Source: an uncultured Cohaesibacter sp. (lineage in GTDB: Bacteria; Pseudomonadota; Alphaproteobacteria; Rhizobiales; Cohaesibacteraceae). Taken from it: 64,000 bases of DNA. Below the pieces are notes generated by a model. That model searched no databases. It saw only the letters and a list, made by a program, of their open reading frames with translations, and was not told the origin of the DNA. The number at the start of each line of letters is the position of its first letter. Positions within the stretch are counted from its first letter, which is position 1. The DNA is taken from the NCBI RefSeq assembly GCF_963682185.1, contig NZ_OY821667.1, positions 1,924,001-1,988,000 on the forward strand, given 5' to 3'. Position numbers and translations under genes: made by a program. Below, in pieces: positions 38,937-48,856 of this stretch.

Positions 38937-40379
38937 ATGATCCTTAAAGACAAAAGCCTTCTAGAAACCCGCGCCTATATTAATGGCGAATGGAAACAGC
39001 TCGACGCCACCTTCGATGTAACCAACCCCGCGACGGGCGACGTGATCGCCAAGGTTTCCGATTGCAGCATCGACGATGTCAAAGCCGCCATCGATGCTGC
39101 CTATGAAGCCCAGAAGGAATGGGCCAAGCGCACAGGCAAAGAACGCGGCACCATCCTGCGCAAATGGTTCGACCTGATGGTGGAGAACGCCGAAGATCTT
39201 GGCCAAATTCTGTGCGCAGAAATGGGTAAACCCCTGCCTGAAGCCATTGGTGAGATCCATTATGGCGCTTCTTTTATTGAATGGTTCTCGGAAGAAGCCA
39301 AAAGGGTTTACGGCGATATCATTCCCGGGCATCAGCGCGACAAGCGCCTTATGGTTCTAAAGCAGCCCGTTGGCGTTGTCGGCTCCATCACCCCGTGGAA
39401 TTTCCCCAATGCCATGATTGCCCGCAAGGTCGCTCCGGCGCTCGCCGTAGGATGTAGCTTTGTGGCCCGCCCAGCAGAACTCACGCCACTGTCCGCCATC
39501 GCCATGGCCGTTCTGGCCGAACGTGCGGGTGTCCCTAAAGGGGTCTTCAACGTGGTGCCGAACAGCCATTCTGCAGAGACGGGGCAGGAGCTCTGCGCCA
39601 ACCCGAAAATTTCCAAGATCACCTTCACCGGCTCCACCCGCGTGGGCAAGATCCTCATGCGCCAGTGTGCAGACAGCATCAAGAAAATGAGCATGGAGCT
39701 TGGAGGTAACGCCCCCTTCATCGTCTTCGATGATGCCGATCTGGACGCCGCCGTGGAAGGCGCCATGATCGCCAAATATCGCAACAATGGCCAGACCTGT
39801 GTCTGCGCCAACCGCCTTTATGTGCAGGAAGGCGTCTATGATGCCTTTGCCGAAAAACTCACCGCAGCCGTGGCGCAGCTCAAGCCCGGCAACGGCATGG
39901 ATGAAGGCGTCACCGTCGGTCCGCTCATCAATATGGATGCCGTTGAAAAGGTCGAGACCCATTTGAAGGATGCCTCGGAAAAAGGCGCCAAGGTGCTCAC
40001 CGGTGGCTCTCGCCTTGAAGGAACCTTCTTTGAACCGACGGTCATTGCCGACGTCCCGGCAGACGCGCTCGTCTCCAACGAGGAAACCTTCGGTCCGGTC
40101 GCCCCGCTCATCCGCTTCAAAACCGAAGAGGAAGTCATTGCGCTGGCCAATGACACCGAATTCGGCCTTGCAGGCTATTTCTTCGCCAATGACCTCTCCC
40201 GCGTCTGGCGCGTTGCTGAAGCGATGGAAACCGGCATGGTTGGCGTCAATACCGGCCTTGTCTCCACCGAGGTGGCTCCGTTCGGTGGCATTAAGCAGTC
40301 CGGTCTTGGCCGTGAAGGCTCCAAATATGGCATCGAAGACTATCTCGAAGTCAAATATGTGTGCCTTGGCGGCATCTGA
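38937..40379 (+). CDS. gabD: NAD(P)-dependent succinate-semialdehyde dehydrogenase
   Basis: This 480-residue aldehyde dehydrogenase matches GabD in length and motifs. [20 protein letters not shown] is the coenzyme site, [12 protein letters not shown] the Rossmann loop, [18 protein letters not shown] the catalytic Glu region, and [14 protein letters not shown] contains the catalytic Cys. [27 protein letters not shown] closes the protein as in GabD. It would oxidise succinate semialdehyde from GABA or related compounds to succinate. The ATG at 38937 gives the typical N-terminus ([18 protein letters not shown]). No gabT is adjacent. Related semialdehyde substrates such as glutarate semialdehyde cannot be excluded. 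Confidence 0.88.
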   Translation: MILKDKSLLETRAYINGEWKQLDATFDVTNPATGDVIAKVSDCSIDDVKAAIDAAYEAQKEWAKRTGKERGTILRKWFDLMVENAEDLGQILCAEMGKPLPEAIGEIHYGASFIEWFSEEAKRVYGDIIPGHQRDKRLMVLKQPVGVVGSITPWNFPNAMIARKVAPALAVGCSFVARPAELTPLSAIAMAVLAERAGVPKGVFNVVPNSHSAETGQELCANPKISKITFTGSTRVGKILMRQCADSIKKMSMELGGNAPFIVFDDADLDAAVEGAMIAKYRNNGQTCVCANRLYVQEGVYDAFAEKLTAAVAQLKPGNGMDEGVTVGPLINMDAVEKVETHLKDASEKGAKVLTGGSRLEGTFFEPTVIADVPADALVSNEETFGPVAPLIRFKTEEEVIALANDTEFGLAGYFFANDLSRVWRVAEAMETGMVGVNTGLVSTEVAPFGGIKQSGLGREGSKYGIEDYLEVKYVCLGGI

Positions 40380-40416
40380 TCGGCCAAGGACACGCACAAA
40401 AATCAGAAATTGAAAG

Positions 40417-40445
40417 AACCCGCCTCCCGACAGGGGCGGGTTTTT
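40417..40445 (+). terminator. Rho-independent terminator of gabD
   Basis: The stem AACCCGCC / GGCGGGTT is followed by a T run (TTTTT, partly in the stem). Confidence 0.8.
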
Positions 40446-40555
40446 CGCGCCAAACGCAAGGATGGTACGAATCCCTGTTGTACTTGATGAAACAACGTGG
40501 CACTGAGACATCAACCAAGCCCCTGCCCTATGGGCAAAGAGAGATAGGACCCGCC

Positions 40556-40900
40556 ATGAGCGAACTACCACCCTGCCCGCAATGCGGCAGCACCTACACC
40601 TATGAAGACGGCGCCCTGCTGATCTGCCCTGAATGTGCCCACGAGTGGTCGCTCACACAGGCGGCAGAAGAAGAAGGCGAAGAGATTGTGCGCGATGCAA
40701 ACGGCACCCCTCTTGCCGATGGTGATACCGTCACCGTCATCAAGGATCTCAAGATCAAGGGAACCAACGATGTCGTCAAGGTCGGCACCAAGGTGAAGAA
40801 TATCCGCGTCGTTGGCGGCGACCATGATATCGATTGCCGCATTCCGGGCATCGGCCCGATGGGGCTGAAATCGGAATTCATCAAGAAGGTGAATGACTAA
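40556..40900 (+). CDS. phnA: PhnA/YjdM family zinc-ribbon protein
   Basis: This 114-residue protein has a zinc ribbon with C7-x2-C10 and C24-x2-C27 at the N-terminus ([21 protein letters not shown]) and the conserved C-terminal beta domain ([42 protein letters not shown]). The family was named for alkylphosphonate operons, but YjdM itself is not a phosphonoacetate hydrolase and its role is unclear. An AGGA site precedes the ATG; a longer upstream frame overlaps the gabD terminator and is rejected. It stands alone. Confidence 0.9.
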   Translation: MSELPPCPQCGSTYTYEDGALLICPECAHEWSLTQAAEEEGEEIVRDANGTPLADGDTVTVIKDLKIKGTNDVVKVGTKVKNIRVVGGDHDIDCRIPGIGPMGLKSEFIKKVND

Positions 40901-40904
40901 AAAC

Positions 40905-40929
40905 AAGGCCTCCGCAAGGAGGCCTTTTT
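40905..40929 (+). terminator. Rho-independent terminator of phnA
   Basis: A perfect 9-bp stem (AAGGCCTCC / GGAGGCCTT) with a GCAA tetraloop is followed by T residues, starting 4 bases after the stop codon. Being symmetric, it may also end the convergent FabI-like gene. Confidence 0.88.
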
Positions 40930-40995
40930 CATATCCCGACTGAGCGTTATTGGCGCGGATCAAACCAGATACGCACGACTGGGCGCATCAGAAGA

Positions 40996-41832
40996 TCAGA
41001 GCATCATGGAATGGTTGAGGCCACCGTTCACATAGATCACCTCGCCGGTCATCCCGCCCGAGGCATCGCTCAGCAGAAATTCCACGCTACCCGCAATCTC
41101 TTCGGTGGTCACCGGACGCCGCAGGAAGGACCGGCGGCTCAAGATGGAATGCACCTTGCTGAAATCAGGCAACACGCGCGAGGCTGGCGTGCGCAGGGAA
41201 CCAGCAGAAACGATATTGGCGCGAATACCGCGATCTCCAAGCTCACACGCAAGAATACGGTTGGTCTGTTCAAGCGCAGCCTTGGCCACCCCTATCGCAT
41301 CATAGCCGGGAATAACCTTCTCCCCACCGAGGAAAGACAGCCCGACAATCGACTTGATATTGGGATTGCGCTTGAGCGCTTCATCGATCACGGCAATGTA
41401 GGAATAGCAGCTATCGCTCATCGTCTGTAAAAATTCATCGCGGCTGGTGCCAAGCAGACCCTTGGTCGTCGTTACATTCGACTTGGCGATGCAATAGACA
41501 AGACCGGTCACATCATTGAGATCATCCAGATCATCAAAAGACCCCTGATAATCGAGCTCACGCACCTCATGGCGCTGGGAAATATGCATGAACTTGTCTT
41601 TGCGACGCGTCGTCACCACGGTATTCCAACCATGGTCAGCCAGATGTTCAGCAATACCGAAGCCGATGGAACGCCGCGAGCTGACACCCACGATCATGGC
41701 CTTGCCGGCAGGAGCCACAGCCTTTTCCTCGCGCACGTCCTGTCTCGGCGCCTCATTATCGGGCACCGGAGCCAAAAAATTCCGTTTGTCGAGAAATGCA
41801 CTATATTTCAGGACTTGTCCTTGCCAACCCAT
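40996..41832 (-). CDS. FabI-like enoyl-ACP reductase (SDR)
   Basis: This 278-residue protein has a short-chain dehydrogenase core of FabI type after an unusual N-terminal extension of about 43 residues rich in charged residues and proline. The cofactor loop is IVGVSSRRSIGFGIAEHL. The catalytic pair Y177-x6-K184 lies in PGYDAIGVAK, and the C-terminal SAGSLRTPASRVLPDF and GGMTGEVIYVNGG blocks fit FabI. The outer tyrosine of E. coli FabI (Tyr146) is Phe here (F167), as in InhA. It would reduce enoyl-ACP with NAD(P)H in fatty acid synthesis, or act on a related enoyl thioester. A FabV gene lies 600 bases away, so it may be accessory. Start ATG 41832 is preferred over an upstream TTG. Confidence 0.75.
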   Translation of the reverse strand: MGWQGQVLKYSAFLDKRNFLAPVPDNEAPRQDVREEKAVAPAGKAMIVGVSSRRSIGFGIAEHLADHGWNTVVTTRRKDKFMHISQRHEVRELDYQGSFDDLDDLNDVTGLVYCIAKSNVTTTKGLLGTSRDEFLQTMSDSCYSYIAVIDEALKRNPNIKSIVGLSFLGGEKVIPGYDAIGVAKAALEQTNRILACELGDRGIRANIVSAGSLRTPASRVLPDFSKVHSILSRRSFLRRPVTTEEIAGSVEFLLSDASGGMTGEVIYVNGGLNHSMML

Positions 41833-42468
41833 CGCCAATCGATCCACTTCTTCATCCTGAACGGATGGTCCCAAGACACCGGAGACAATACGCCTTCATC
41901 AAAAGGTCACGGATGAATGCGTCAAAACTCCAATTGATTCAAAACTCAACAAGCGCCTCAAGTCTTAAAGACCCGAAAGGCCGCCTTAGATACCACGCGT
42001 TCCAAACTTCAATATGACAAAATGACGGTACGGTGTGGATTTGTGACAGGGCTGTCCGAGATCCACATCCACCTACAACTCCCGGCAAGATCTGCTTCAA
42101 TCTTACCGACGCGGAGCAATCAAAATGTTCGCTGAACATGTTAGTTAAATATATGGGACAAATCGTGAAATGCCAACAGAGGCACCCGAGCAGGAGTGAA
42201 CATCAAGACACCCAAAAGCGTCATCAAGCGCAACGCTACGAAAAATCCAAGAAAATCAAACAAGTTATTGTAAATATTGAATTTTAATGAGTTTCCGAAG
42301 CTAAAAATCACTTACCTTGGCGTTGCGAGACGGTCGAATATTACCATTTCCAACACAATTTGAAACAATATGTGATTACCCTGAGAGGGCATTTTCACCT
42401 CTCAAAAGGCGTGAAAGGCTGGCAAGTCAGAATCAAACAGGGACGCCGCCGCGGAGCCCACCTGCTCC
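41833..42468. other. Non-coding region between the two enoyl reductase genes
   Basis: No supported gene is seen. A hairpin TGAGAGG / CCTCTCA (42382-42404) lies 65 bases after the fabV stop and lacks a T-tract, so it may be a weak fabV terminator. Small plus-strand frames at 41796-42017 and 42033-42287 have no family motif, and the second ends in a lysine-rich low-complexity tail. Confidence 0.4.
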
Positions 42469-43665
42469 TTATTCCATCCTGTAGCGGTCAAGATCCACAT
42501 CCGCCTCATAGTCGACGCTCTCCAGTCCGAAGCCGTTGAGCTTCATGAAGTCACCCTTGTAGCCTTCATAATCACCGATGGAGCGGAAGGTCTCCGGCGT
42601 CATCTTGTCCAGAAGCCTAGCAACCCTCTCCTGCACATCGGCGCGCTGCTCCCTGTCGTCAATTCGCACCAATCGCTCGGCATCGACCGGAATGGCGCCA
42701 TCCGCGCGGTAGAGTGTGTCCGCATAAAGCCGCTGCATCTGCTCGATACAGCCCTCATGCAGCCCCATTTCCTTCATCACGCGAAACAGTGCCAGTAGAT
42801 AGGGCGACAGACCGGGAATAAACACACTGGCCTTTGTCACCAGAGCCTTGCAGACAACCACATGAGCCTGCCCTTTTTGCGCCTTCAGCGCCGCATCAAT
42901 CCGGTCTGCAGTCTGATGCAGATCAGCCTTGGCCCGCCCGAGCGTGCCATGATGGTAGATGTCGTAAGTGCGTTCCGGCCCGATATAGGAAAAGGCCAGC
43001 GTTTCACAGCCTTCCGCGAGCAGACCTTGCCCTTTCAGAAACGAGATCCAGCTTTGCCAGTCCTCGCCGCCCATCACCTTGACGGTATCCTCGATCTCCT
43101 GCTCTGTCGCAGGCTCCAGACATTGCTCTTCCAGACAATCCTTTTCCAGATTGATGGTATAGCCACGCGTTGCAGACCCTATCGGCTTGATAGTGGAGCG
43201 CACGAGTTCACCCGTTTCCGGATCGGGCCTTGCTCCGGTGGCCAGAGAATAGACCACCAGATCCACCGAACCACCAAATTCATTACGAATATAGTCCGCG
43301 ACTTTCGCCCGCATGTCCGGCGCAAAGGCGTCGCCAACAAAATTGCGCGCGACCAGCCCTTCCTTGCGGGCCATGTGACTGAAATGAATGAGATTATACC
43401 AACCTGCCGAGCCGACGCCCTTGTCCGAAGGCCCGCGCTCGAAGGCGACGCCGATGGTATCGGCCCGTGCTCCGCCAAAGGCCAATGAGATCCGCGAGGC
43501 AAGCCCGAAGCCCGAAGACGCCCCCAACACCAGAACCTTACGTGGCCCTTTTGCAATTTGCGGGGCACGGCTCACATAGGCAATCTGTTCAGCGACCGCC
43601 TGGCCACAGCCAACCGGGTGGCAGGATTTGGCAACCTGCCCTTTGATAACGGGATGAATAATCAT
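42469..43665 (-). CDS. fabV: FabV-type trans-2-enoyl-ACP/CoA reductase
   Basis: This 398-residue NADH-dependent reductase performs the last step of fatty acid elongation and is the enoyl reductase class least sensitive to triclosan. The N-terminus MIIHPVIKGQVAKSCHPVGC and the cofactor loop VLVLGASSGFGLASRISLAFG are characteristic of FabV. The catalytic Y237-x8-K246 (IYHHGTLGRAK) has the FabV spacing rather than the Y-x6-K of FabI. The C-terminal GDYEGYKGDFMKLNGFGLESVDYEADVD is also typical. A FabI-like gene follows on the same strand about 640 bases downstream, too far for simple translational coupling. Confidence 0.94.
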   Translation of the reverse strand: MIIHPVIKGQVAKSCHPVGCGQAVAEQIAYVSRAPQIAKGPRKVLVLGASSGFGLASRISLAFGGARADTIGVAFERGPSDKGVGSAGWYNLIHFSHMARKEGLVARNFVGDAFAPDMRAKVADYIRNEFGGSVDLVVYSLATGARPDPETGELVRSTIKPIGSATRGYTINLEKDCLEEQCLEPATEQEIEDTVKVMGGEDWQSWISFLKGQGLLAEGCETLAFSYIGPERTYDIYHHGTLGRAKADLHQTADRIDAALKAQKGQAHVVVCKALVTKASVFIPGLSPYLLALFRVMKEMGLHEGCIEQMQRLYADTLYRADGAIPVDAERLVRIDDREQRADVQERVARLLDKMTPETFRSIGDYEGYKGDFMKLNGFGLESVDYEADVDLDRYRME

Positions 43666-43773
43666 GATAATCCAAGCAGCAATGCGTGATCAAAAACAAG
43701 GACTCATCCATTTTGGGCCCTACACAAGCAAAATAGCGCAACCAAGCAACTGAAAAAAGTGGGCACACTTAAC

Positions 43774-43800
43774 CAAAAGACCCCTGTTAAAAAACAGAGG
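43774..43800 (-). terminator. Probable terminator of the hutF-hutC operon
   Basis: On the minus strand an 8-bp stem (CCTCTGTT / AACAGGGG, one G-U pair) with a 4-nt T loop is followed by TCTTTTGG. The T-tract is short. Confidence 0.6.
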
Positions 43801-43871
43801 CCCACGATCCGGTGCATTCGCTCCTGAGAGCCCGAATAGATGCCAGAAGCTGGATCGAAGAAAGAAGCAAC

Positions 43872-44579
43872 CTAGAAGCTGGTGCGCATCCGGTAGCCGG
43901 GATGGTAAACCAGCCGCACATGGGTGATCGGCTTTTCCGCAAACCATGTATTGCGCTCGGTTGCAAACAAGGCGCCGCCGATGGGAATATCAAAGGCTCT
44001 GGCCAGCTTGGCATCGGCCGAAACGGCAAAGAAACTCGCATCGCCACCCGAATAAGGCGCATTCTGAACGAGCCATTCGTTTGCTGTCACCTTTTCCAGA
44101 TCAGCAGCTTCAAAATCAGGAACCGCATCAAGGCTGGTATAGCGTTCTTCATAGATAAAAGGCTGGTTATCGGAAAAATGCACAGTCTCAGTATAAAGAA
44201 GGGGCGTATCATCGCCGACACGGAAGGCCCCTGCCAAAAAGGCAGGTAGGGAACGGTTTTCACGTATCAGCAGATTTTGCCGATAGAATGCGCCCTTGGC
44301 CTCGACTTCCTCGCGAATGATCGGAATGGTCAGGATTGCCTTGTGTGGCGGATTGACGGCAACCCGAGTGCCCGCCTTGCGCTTGCGCGTCACGATGCCT
44401 GATGTCGCCAGCTCTCGAAGGGCACGGTTGACCGTCGTTCTGGCACAGTGAAATTCCTCGGCCAGCTCTGACTCATTGGGAATGATCTCACCGGGTTGCC
44501 AAACGCGTTCATTGATACGCCGAAGCACTTCTTCTCTGATCTGAGTCCAACTGGTACTCTCTTTTGTCTTTTCGCTCAA
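43872..44579 (-). CDS. hutC: Histidine utilization repressor HutC (GntR family)
   Basis: This 235-residue protein has an N-terminal GntR winged helix (about 12-75, NESELAEEFHCARTTVNRALRELATSGIVTRKR) and a C-terminal UTRA ligand domain (about 95-230) that binds urocanate in HutC proteins. The start is a TTG whose last two bases overlap the hutF TGA (TTGA), and no other in-frame start fits, so translation is coupled to hutF. It should repress the divergent hutFC and hutIHGU promoters until urocanate accumulates. Confidence 0.92.
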   Translation of the reverse strand: MSEKTKESTSWTQIREEVLRRINERVWQPGEIIPNESELAEEFHCARTTVNRALRELATSGIVTRKRKAGTRVAVNPPHKAILTIPIIREEVEAKGAFYRQNLLIRENRSLPAFLAGAFRVGDDTPLLYTETVHFSDNQPFIYEERYTSLDAVPDFEAADLEKVTANEWLVQNAPYSGGDASFFAVSADAKLARAFDIPIGGALFATERNTWFAEKPITHVRLVYHPGYRMRTSF

Positions 44580-45952
44580 AATTCCTGCCTCAGTCGTCTC
44601 ATTACCTGGATATAGCGTGCGCGAATCTCTTCTCCCCTAGTATGTTTTCCATCTATAACCAAATGCCGCCCCGCAGACCAGACATCTGTTATCAAACGAT
44701 CATCGCCAGCAAAAATCCAGCTATCCAGAATTTCGTCCCCCGCACAGCCATCCAGCATCACGGATGATGCATCAAGCGCCAGCAGATCTGCATAGAGCCC
44801 CTCGGCAAGCGCTCCGGCAGCGCGACCAGCAGCCTGAGCCCCGCCAGTGACAGCCGCATCAAACAGCACCCGCCCTGTGGAGCGCTCCGCTGTGGCCACA
44901 CTCGCCCGACAACGATCCCGCAAACGCTGCGAATATTCCAGCGTTCTCAATTCTTCAGACAGGGAAATACGGATATTGGAATCCGACCCGAGCCCCAGCT
45001 TGCCGCCTTTGGCCAGATAACGCACGCCATTGAAGATACCGTCCCCAAGGCTGGATTCAGTCATCGGGCAAAGTCCGGCAACGGCACCGGTCGCCGCAAG
45101 CGCGTCTGTCTCATCATCGCTCATCTGTGTGCAATGGATAAGACACCAGTTCGGCGTCACATCATGGGCATCAAGCAGCCAGTTGACGGGCCGTTTGCCC
45201 CAGGCAGCTACCACTTCTTCCACTTCCTTGACCTGCTCGGCCAAATGCATATGCAGCGGGCGTTCTCCTGCCAAGGCCACGCAAGAGGCCAGCGCATCGG
45301 GTGCAACAGCCCGCAAGGAATGGGGCGCAACACCGATGAGGCTATCGCCCCCAAGACGTGCCACAGCCTTTGAAGCTCCTTCATGCAGCCGTGCAAAGCG
45401 CTCAAAATCATTGCCAAACCGGATCTGCCCAGCCCCGAGAGGCCGCTGGTCACAGCCGCCATATTGATAAAGTACAGGCAGCAGCGTCAGTCCGATGCCG
45501 GATGTCTCAGCGGCAGAAACCACGCGCTCGGACAGTTCGGCCAGATTGTCATAGGGCGTCCCGTCCGCTTGATGATGCACATAATGGAATTCGACGTTGC
45601 AGGCATAGCCCGCTTCCAGCATTTCCATTTGCACAAAGCTCGTGATGGCTTCAATGTCGTCGGGCGTCAAGATATCAAGGAAGCGATACATGATCTGGCG
45701 CCAGGTCCAGAAGGTATCGAGCGGTTCGGGACCACGTTTCTCGCTCATCCCAGCCATGGCGCGCTGGAAGGCATGGCTGTGCAGATTGGTCGGCGCAGGC
45801 AACAGAATATCCACTCTGCTCTCAGCCTCGTTTGCGCGCGCGGCGTCAACATTGCTCTCGATCTGTGCTATCTTGCCATCCGCGCCAATCGACACCAGAG
45901 CATCATTCTGCCAGCCATTCGGCAGCAACGCCTTTTCTGCATAAATTTTCAT
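44576..45952 (-). CDS. hutF: Formimidoylglutamate deiminase HutF
   Basis: This enzyme deiminates N-formimino-L-glutamate to N-formylglutamate and ammonia, the fourth step of the five-step histidine pathway. The 458-residue amidohydrolase has the Zn motif H58-x-H60 in PAPTNLHSHAFQRAMAGM, the conserved CNVEFHYVHHQADG segment, MHLAEQ and GLGSDSNIRISLSEELRTLEYSQRL. It ends in the overlap with hutC. The ATG at 45952 follows GGAGAA by 9 bases; a GTG one codon upstream is also possible. The presence of HutF with HutG rules out the formamide-releasing route. Confidence 0.93.
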   Translation of the reverse strand: MKIYAEKALLPNGWQNDALVSIGADGKIAQIESNVDAARANEAESRVDILLPAPTNLHSHAFQRAMAGMSEKRGPEPLDTFWTWRQIMYRFLDILTPDDIEAITSFVQMEMLEAGYACNVEFHYVHHQADGTPYDNLAELSERVVSAAETSGIGLTLLPVLYQYGGCDQRPLGAGQIRFGNDFERFARLHEGASKAVARLGGDSLIGVAPHSLRAVAPDALASCVALAGERPLHMHLAEQVKEVEEVVAAWGKRPVNWLLDAHDVTPNWCLIHCTQMSDDETDALAATGAVAGLCPMTESSLGDGIFNGVRYLAKGGKLGLGSDSNIRISLSEELRTLEYSQRLRDRCRASVATAERSTGRVLFDAAVTGGAQAAGRAAGALAEGLYADLLALDASSVMLDGCAGDEILDSWIFAGDDRLITDVWSAGRHLVIDGKHTRGEEIRARYIQVMRRLRQEF

Positions 45953-46010
45953 CACTTACTATTCTCCAACGCGATCGTGATCAGTTTTGCCGATATTAGC
46001 GGCATTAATT

Positions 46011-46060
46011 CGAGAGTCTCGTTGACAGCCTCATTATTATGTGCATGTATATTCACATAA
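46011..46060. promoter_or_regulatory. hut divergent control region with candidate HutC operator
   Basis: TTATGTG and CACATAA (46037-46043 and 46054-46060) form a perfect 7-bp inverted repeat with a 10-bp TA-rich centre. It overlaps the likely -10 region behind a TTGACA at 46022-46027, which fits repression of hutI by HutC. A second short palindrome, CGAGA-G-TCTCG (46011-46021), lies toward hutF and may serve that promoter. Confidence 0.6.
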
Positions 46061-46092
46061 ATCGCAACATAATCAAGCACGGATTGCAATCA

Positions 46093-47295
46093 GTGACGCG
46101 ACTTTTGATAAAAAACGCCACCTTGGCAACAATGGTAACAGGCGCGGAGCCCTATGGCCTCATTTCCGATGGAGCGCTCGCCATAGAGAATGAGACAATC
46201 GCCTATTGCGGCCCGCTTGCCACTCTTCCAGAAGACATGAAGGACTGGCCGAGCCGCGACTTAGATGGCGCATTGGTCACCCCCGCTCTGGTCGATTGCC
46301 ACACGCACATTGTTTTCGGGGGCAATCGCGCGCGCGAATTTGAAATGCGGCTTGAAGGGGCAACCTATGAAGAGATTGCCCGTGCAGGTGGCGGCATTGT
46401 TTCCACCGTAACGGCCACTCGCGCAGCCAACGAAGACGCGCTGCTTGCCAGTGCCCTGCCCCGCGTTGATACCTTGATCGCGGAAGGCGTCACCACCCTT
46501 GAAATCAAATCCGGTTATGGCCTCGACATCGAGAGCGAACTAAAAATGCTGCGCGTTGCCAAGCGGATCGCCAAGGAGCGTCCGGTCACCGTGCGCACCA
46601 GCTATCTTGGCGCCCATGCCGTACCTGCCGATTATAAAGGCAAGCCGGATCTCTATCTTGATGAGGTCTGCCTACCAGCCCTCAAACAGGCCCATGAAGA
46701 GGGCCTTGTGGATGCGGTTGATGGCTTCTGTGAAGGCATTGCCTTCTCACCTGAGCAGATTGCCCGCGTATTTGAAGCGGCCAAGGCACTCGGCCTGCCG
46801 GTCAAGCTCCATGCCGAACAGCTCTCCAATCTGGGTGGTGCAGCGCTTGCTGCCAAATTCGGCGCACTTTCCTCCGATCATCTGGAACATCTCGATGAAG
46901 CTGGCGTAAAAGCCATGGCCGAGGCCGATACGGTTGCCGTTTTGCTGCCCGGTGCCTTTTACACCCTGCGCGAAACCCAGAGCCCGCCGGTTGACCTGTT
47001 GCGCAAGCATGGCGTCTCCATGGCCATCTCGACAGATTGCAATCCGGGAACATCGCCGCTCACATCCCTTCTGCTGACCATCAACATGGCCTGCACTCTT
47101 TTCCGCCTGACGCCAGAAGAAGCGCTCAGCGGAGTCACCCGCAACGCAGCCAAGGCCCTCGGCCTTGCCGATCGGGGCATGTTGCAAAAAGGCCTTCGCG
47201 CCGATATCGCCATCTGGAATGCCGCTCATCCGGCAGAGCTGGCCTATCGCATCGGCTTCAACCCGCTAAAAGATCGCATCTGGGGAGGTGCATAA
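46093..47295 (+). CDS. hutI: Imidazolonepropionase HutI
   Basis: This enzyme hydrolyses 4-imidazolone-5-propionate to N-formiminoglutamate, the third pathway step. The protein is about 400 residues when started at the GTG at 46093 ([10 protein letters not shown]), the usual family N-terminus; an ATG at 46039 lies inside the operator. The metal site H70-x-H72 is in [23 protein letters not shown], with [30 protein letters not shown] and [10 protein letters not shown] further on. It is the first gene of hutIHGU, and its stop precedes the hutH ATG by 4 bases. Confidence 0.94.
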   Translation: MTRLLIKNATLATMVTGAEPYGLISDGALAIENETIAYCGPLATLPEDMKDWPSRDLDGALVTPALVDCHTHIVFGGNRAREFEMRLEGATYEEIARAGGGIVSTVTATRAANEDALLASALPRVDTLIAEGVTTLEIKSGYGLDIESELKMLRVAKRIAKERPVTVRTSYLGAHAVPADYKGKPDLYLDEVCLPALKQAHEEGLVDAVDGFCEGIAFSPEQIARVFEAAKALGLPVKLHAEQLSNLGGAALAAKFGALSSDHLEHLDEAGVKAMAEADTVAVLLPGAFYTLRETQSPPVDLLRKHGVSMAISTDCNPGTSPLTSLLLTINMACTLFRLTPEEALSGVTRNAAKALGLADRGMLQKGLRADIAIWNAAHPAELAYRIGFNPLKDRIWGGA

Positions 47296-47299
47296 TAAA

Positions 47300-48856
47300 A
47301 TGGCTACCGTTTCTCTCGTTCCCGGCGCCGTAACGCTCAAGGATCTTGAATCCATTTATCGTCAGGGTCACTCTGTCACCATTGACCGCAGCGCCAAACC
47401 AGCCATTGAAGAAGCCGCCAATCGCGTGCGCCTTGCTGCCCTTGGCGAAGAAGCTGTCTATGGCGTCAACACCGGCTTTGGCAAACTGGCCAGCGTCAAA
47501 ATCGCACCGGAAGACACCGCCACCCTGCAGCGCAATCTCATTCTCTCCCATTGCTGCGGCGTGGGCGAAGAGATGGAACCAGCCACCGTGCGTCTCGTCA
47601 TGACGCTGAAGCTGTTGTCTTTGGCCCGCGGCGCATCGGGCGTTCGCTGGGAAATTCTCGAGCTGATCGAAAATTGCCTTGCAAAGGGCGTGACCCCCAT
47701 CATCCCGAGCCAAGGGTCGGTTGGGGCTTCAGGCGACCTTGCCCCACTGGCGCATATGACCGCCGTACTGATCGGCGAAGGCGAAGCCACTTATGAGGGC
47801 ACCCGCCTGTCTGGCGCGCAAGCCCTTGCCCAAGCGGGCCTTACACCAGTCACCCTTGGCCCCAAAGAAGGCCTAGGCCTCATCAACGGCACGCAGGTTT
47901 CCACCGCCTTTGCGCTGGTCGGACTGTTTGGCGCCCTGCGCATGGCCGAAGCCTGCCTCGTGACCGCCTCCCTGTCCACCGATGCCATCATGGGCTCCAC
48001 AGCGCCCCTACTGTCGGAAATCCACGCGCTCCGTGGCCATCGCGGCCAGATCGAAGTGGCCAGCGCCATGCGCAAGCTGATGGAAGGCTCTGAAATCCGC
48101 GAAAGCCATCGCGATGGCGACGCCCGTGTGCAGGACCCCTATTGCATCCGCTGCCAGCCACAAGTGGCAGGCGCCTGCGTTGACCTGCTGCGCATGTCCG
48201 CCCAGACCTTGCAGATCGAAGCCAATGCCGCCACCGACAACCCGCTCGTGCTCATTGAGGCCGATCGCATCGTTTCAGGTGGCAACTTCCACGCCGAGCC
48301 GGTTGCCTTTGCCGCCGACCAGATCGCCCTTGCCATTTCCGAGATTGGTGCCATTGCCCAGCGGCGTATTGCACTCATGGTCGATCCGGCCCTCTCCTTT
48401 GATCTTCCGCCCTTCCTTGCCAAGGATCCCGGCCTCAACTCCGGCCTGATGATTGCCGAAGTGACGACCGCTGCCCTTATGAGCGAGAACAAGCATCTGG
48501 CCAACCCCTGCTCGACGGACAGCACACCCACCAGCGCCAATCAGGAAGACCATGTCTCCATGGCCGCTCATGGGGCCCGCCGCCTCAAGCGCATGACGGA
48601 CAATCTTGCCAACATTCTGGGTGTGGAGCTGCTCTGTGCAGCCATGGGGGTGGAGCATCGCTTGCCGCTCAAGACGAGCCCGTGCCTGCAAACGGCCATT
48701 GCCCGCCTGAGAGACGACATTCCGAGCCTTGAGACCGACCGCTTCATGGCACCAGACCTCAAGGCCGCCTGCGCCCTGATCGCAGACCGCTCCCTGCTTG
48801 ACGCAATTTCCAAAGACTATCTGATTTCACTGGAGGCGCTCGATGCAGCCCTTTGA
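47300..48856 (+). CDS. hutH: Histidine ammonia-lyase HutH
   Basis: This enzyme eliminates ammonia from L-histidine to give urocanate, the entry step. The 518-residue protein carries the MIO-forming Ala-Ser-Gly triad at 143-145 in [15 protein letters not shown], plus YGVNTGFG near residue 54, SDTAT-type segments, and [20 protein letters not shown]. The ATG at 47300 is chosen because GGAGGTG lies 9 bases upstream. The GTG at 47288 sits in that ribosome site. Its 3' end overlaps hutG by 14 bases. Confidence 0.95.
   Translation: MATVSLVPGAVTLKDLESIYRQGHSVTIDRSAKPAIEEAANRVRLAALGEEAVYGVNTGFGKLASVKIAPEDTATLQRNLILSHCCGVGEEMEPATVRLVMTLKLLSLARGASGVRWEILELIENCLAKGVTPIIPSQGSVGASGDLAPLAHMTAVLIGEGEATYEGTRLSGAQALAQAGLTPVTLGPKEGLGLINGTQVSTAFALVGLFGALRMAEACLVTASLSTDAIMGSTAPLLSEIHALRGHRGQIEVASAMRKLMEGSEIRESHRDGDARVQDPYCIRCQPQVAGACVDLLRMSAQTLQIEANAATDNPLVLIEADRIVSGGNFHAEPVAFAADQIALAISEIGAIAQRRIALMVDPALSFDLPPFLAKDPGLNSGLMIAEVTTAALMSENKHLANPCSTDSTPTSANQEDHVSMAAHGARRLKRMTDNLANILGVELLCAAMGVEHRLPLKTSPCLQTAIARLRDDIPSLETDRFMAPDLKAACALIADRSLLDAISKDYLISLEALDAAL

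Noticed and set aside
39357-40571. 404-codon minus-strand open frame
   Set aside because: It is antisense to gabD, whose catalytic motifs are intact. The translation has no family motif and reflects the codon bias of the real gene.
42033-42287. 84-codon plus-strand frame between the enoyl reductase genes
   Set aside because: Low-complexity Lys/Gln tail, no ribosome site, and no recognisable relative.
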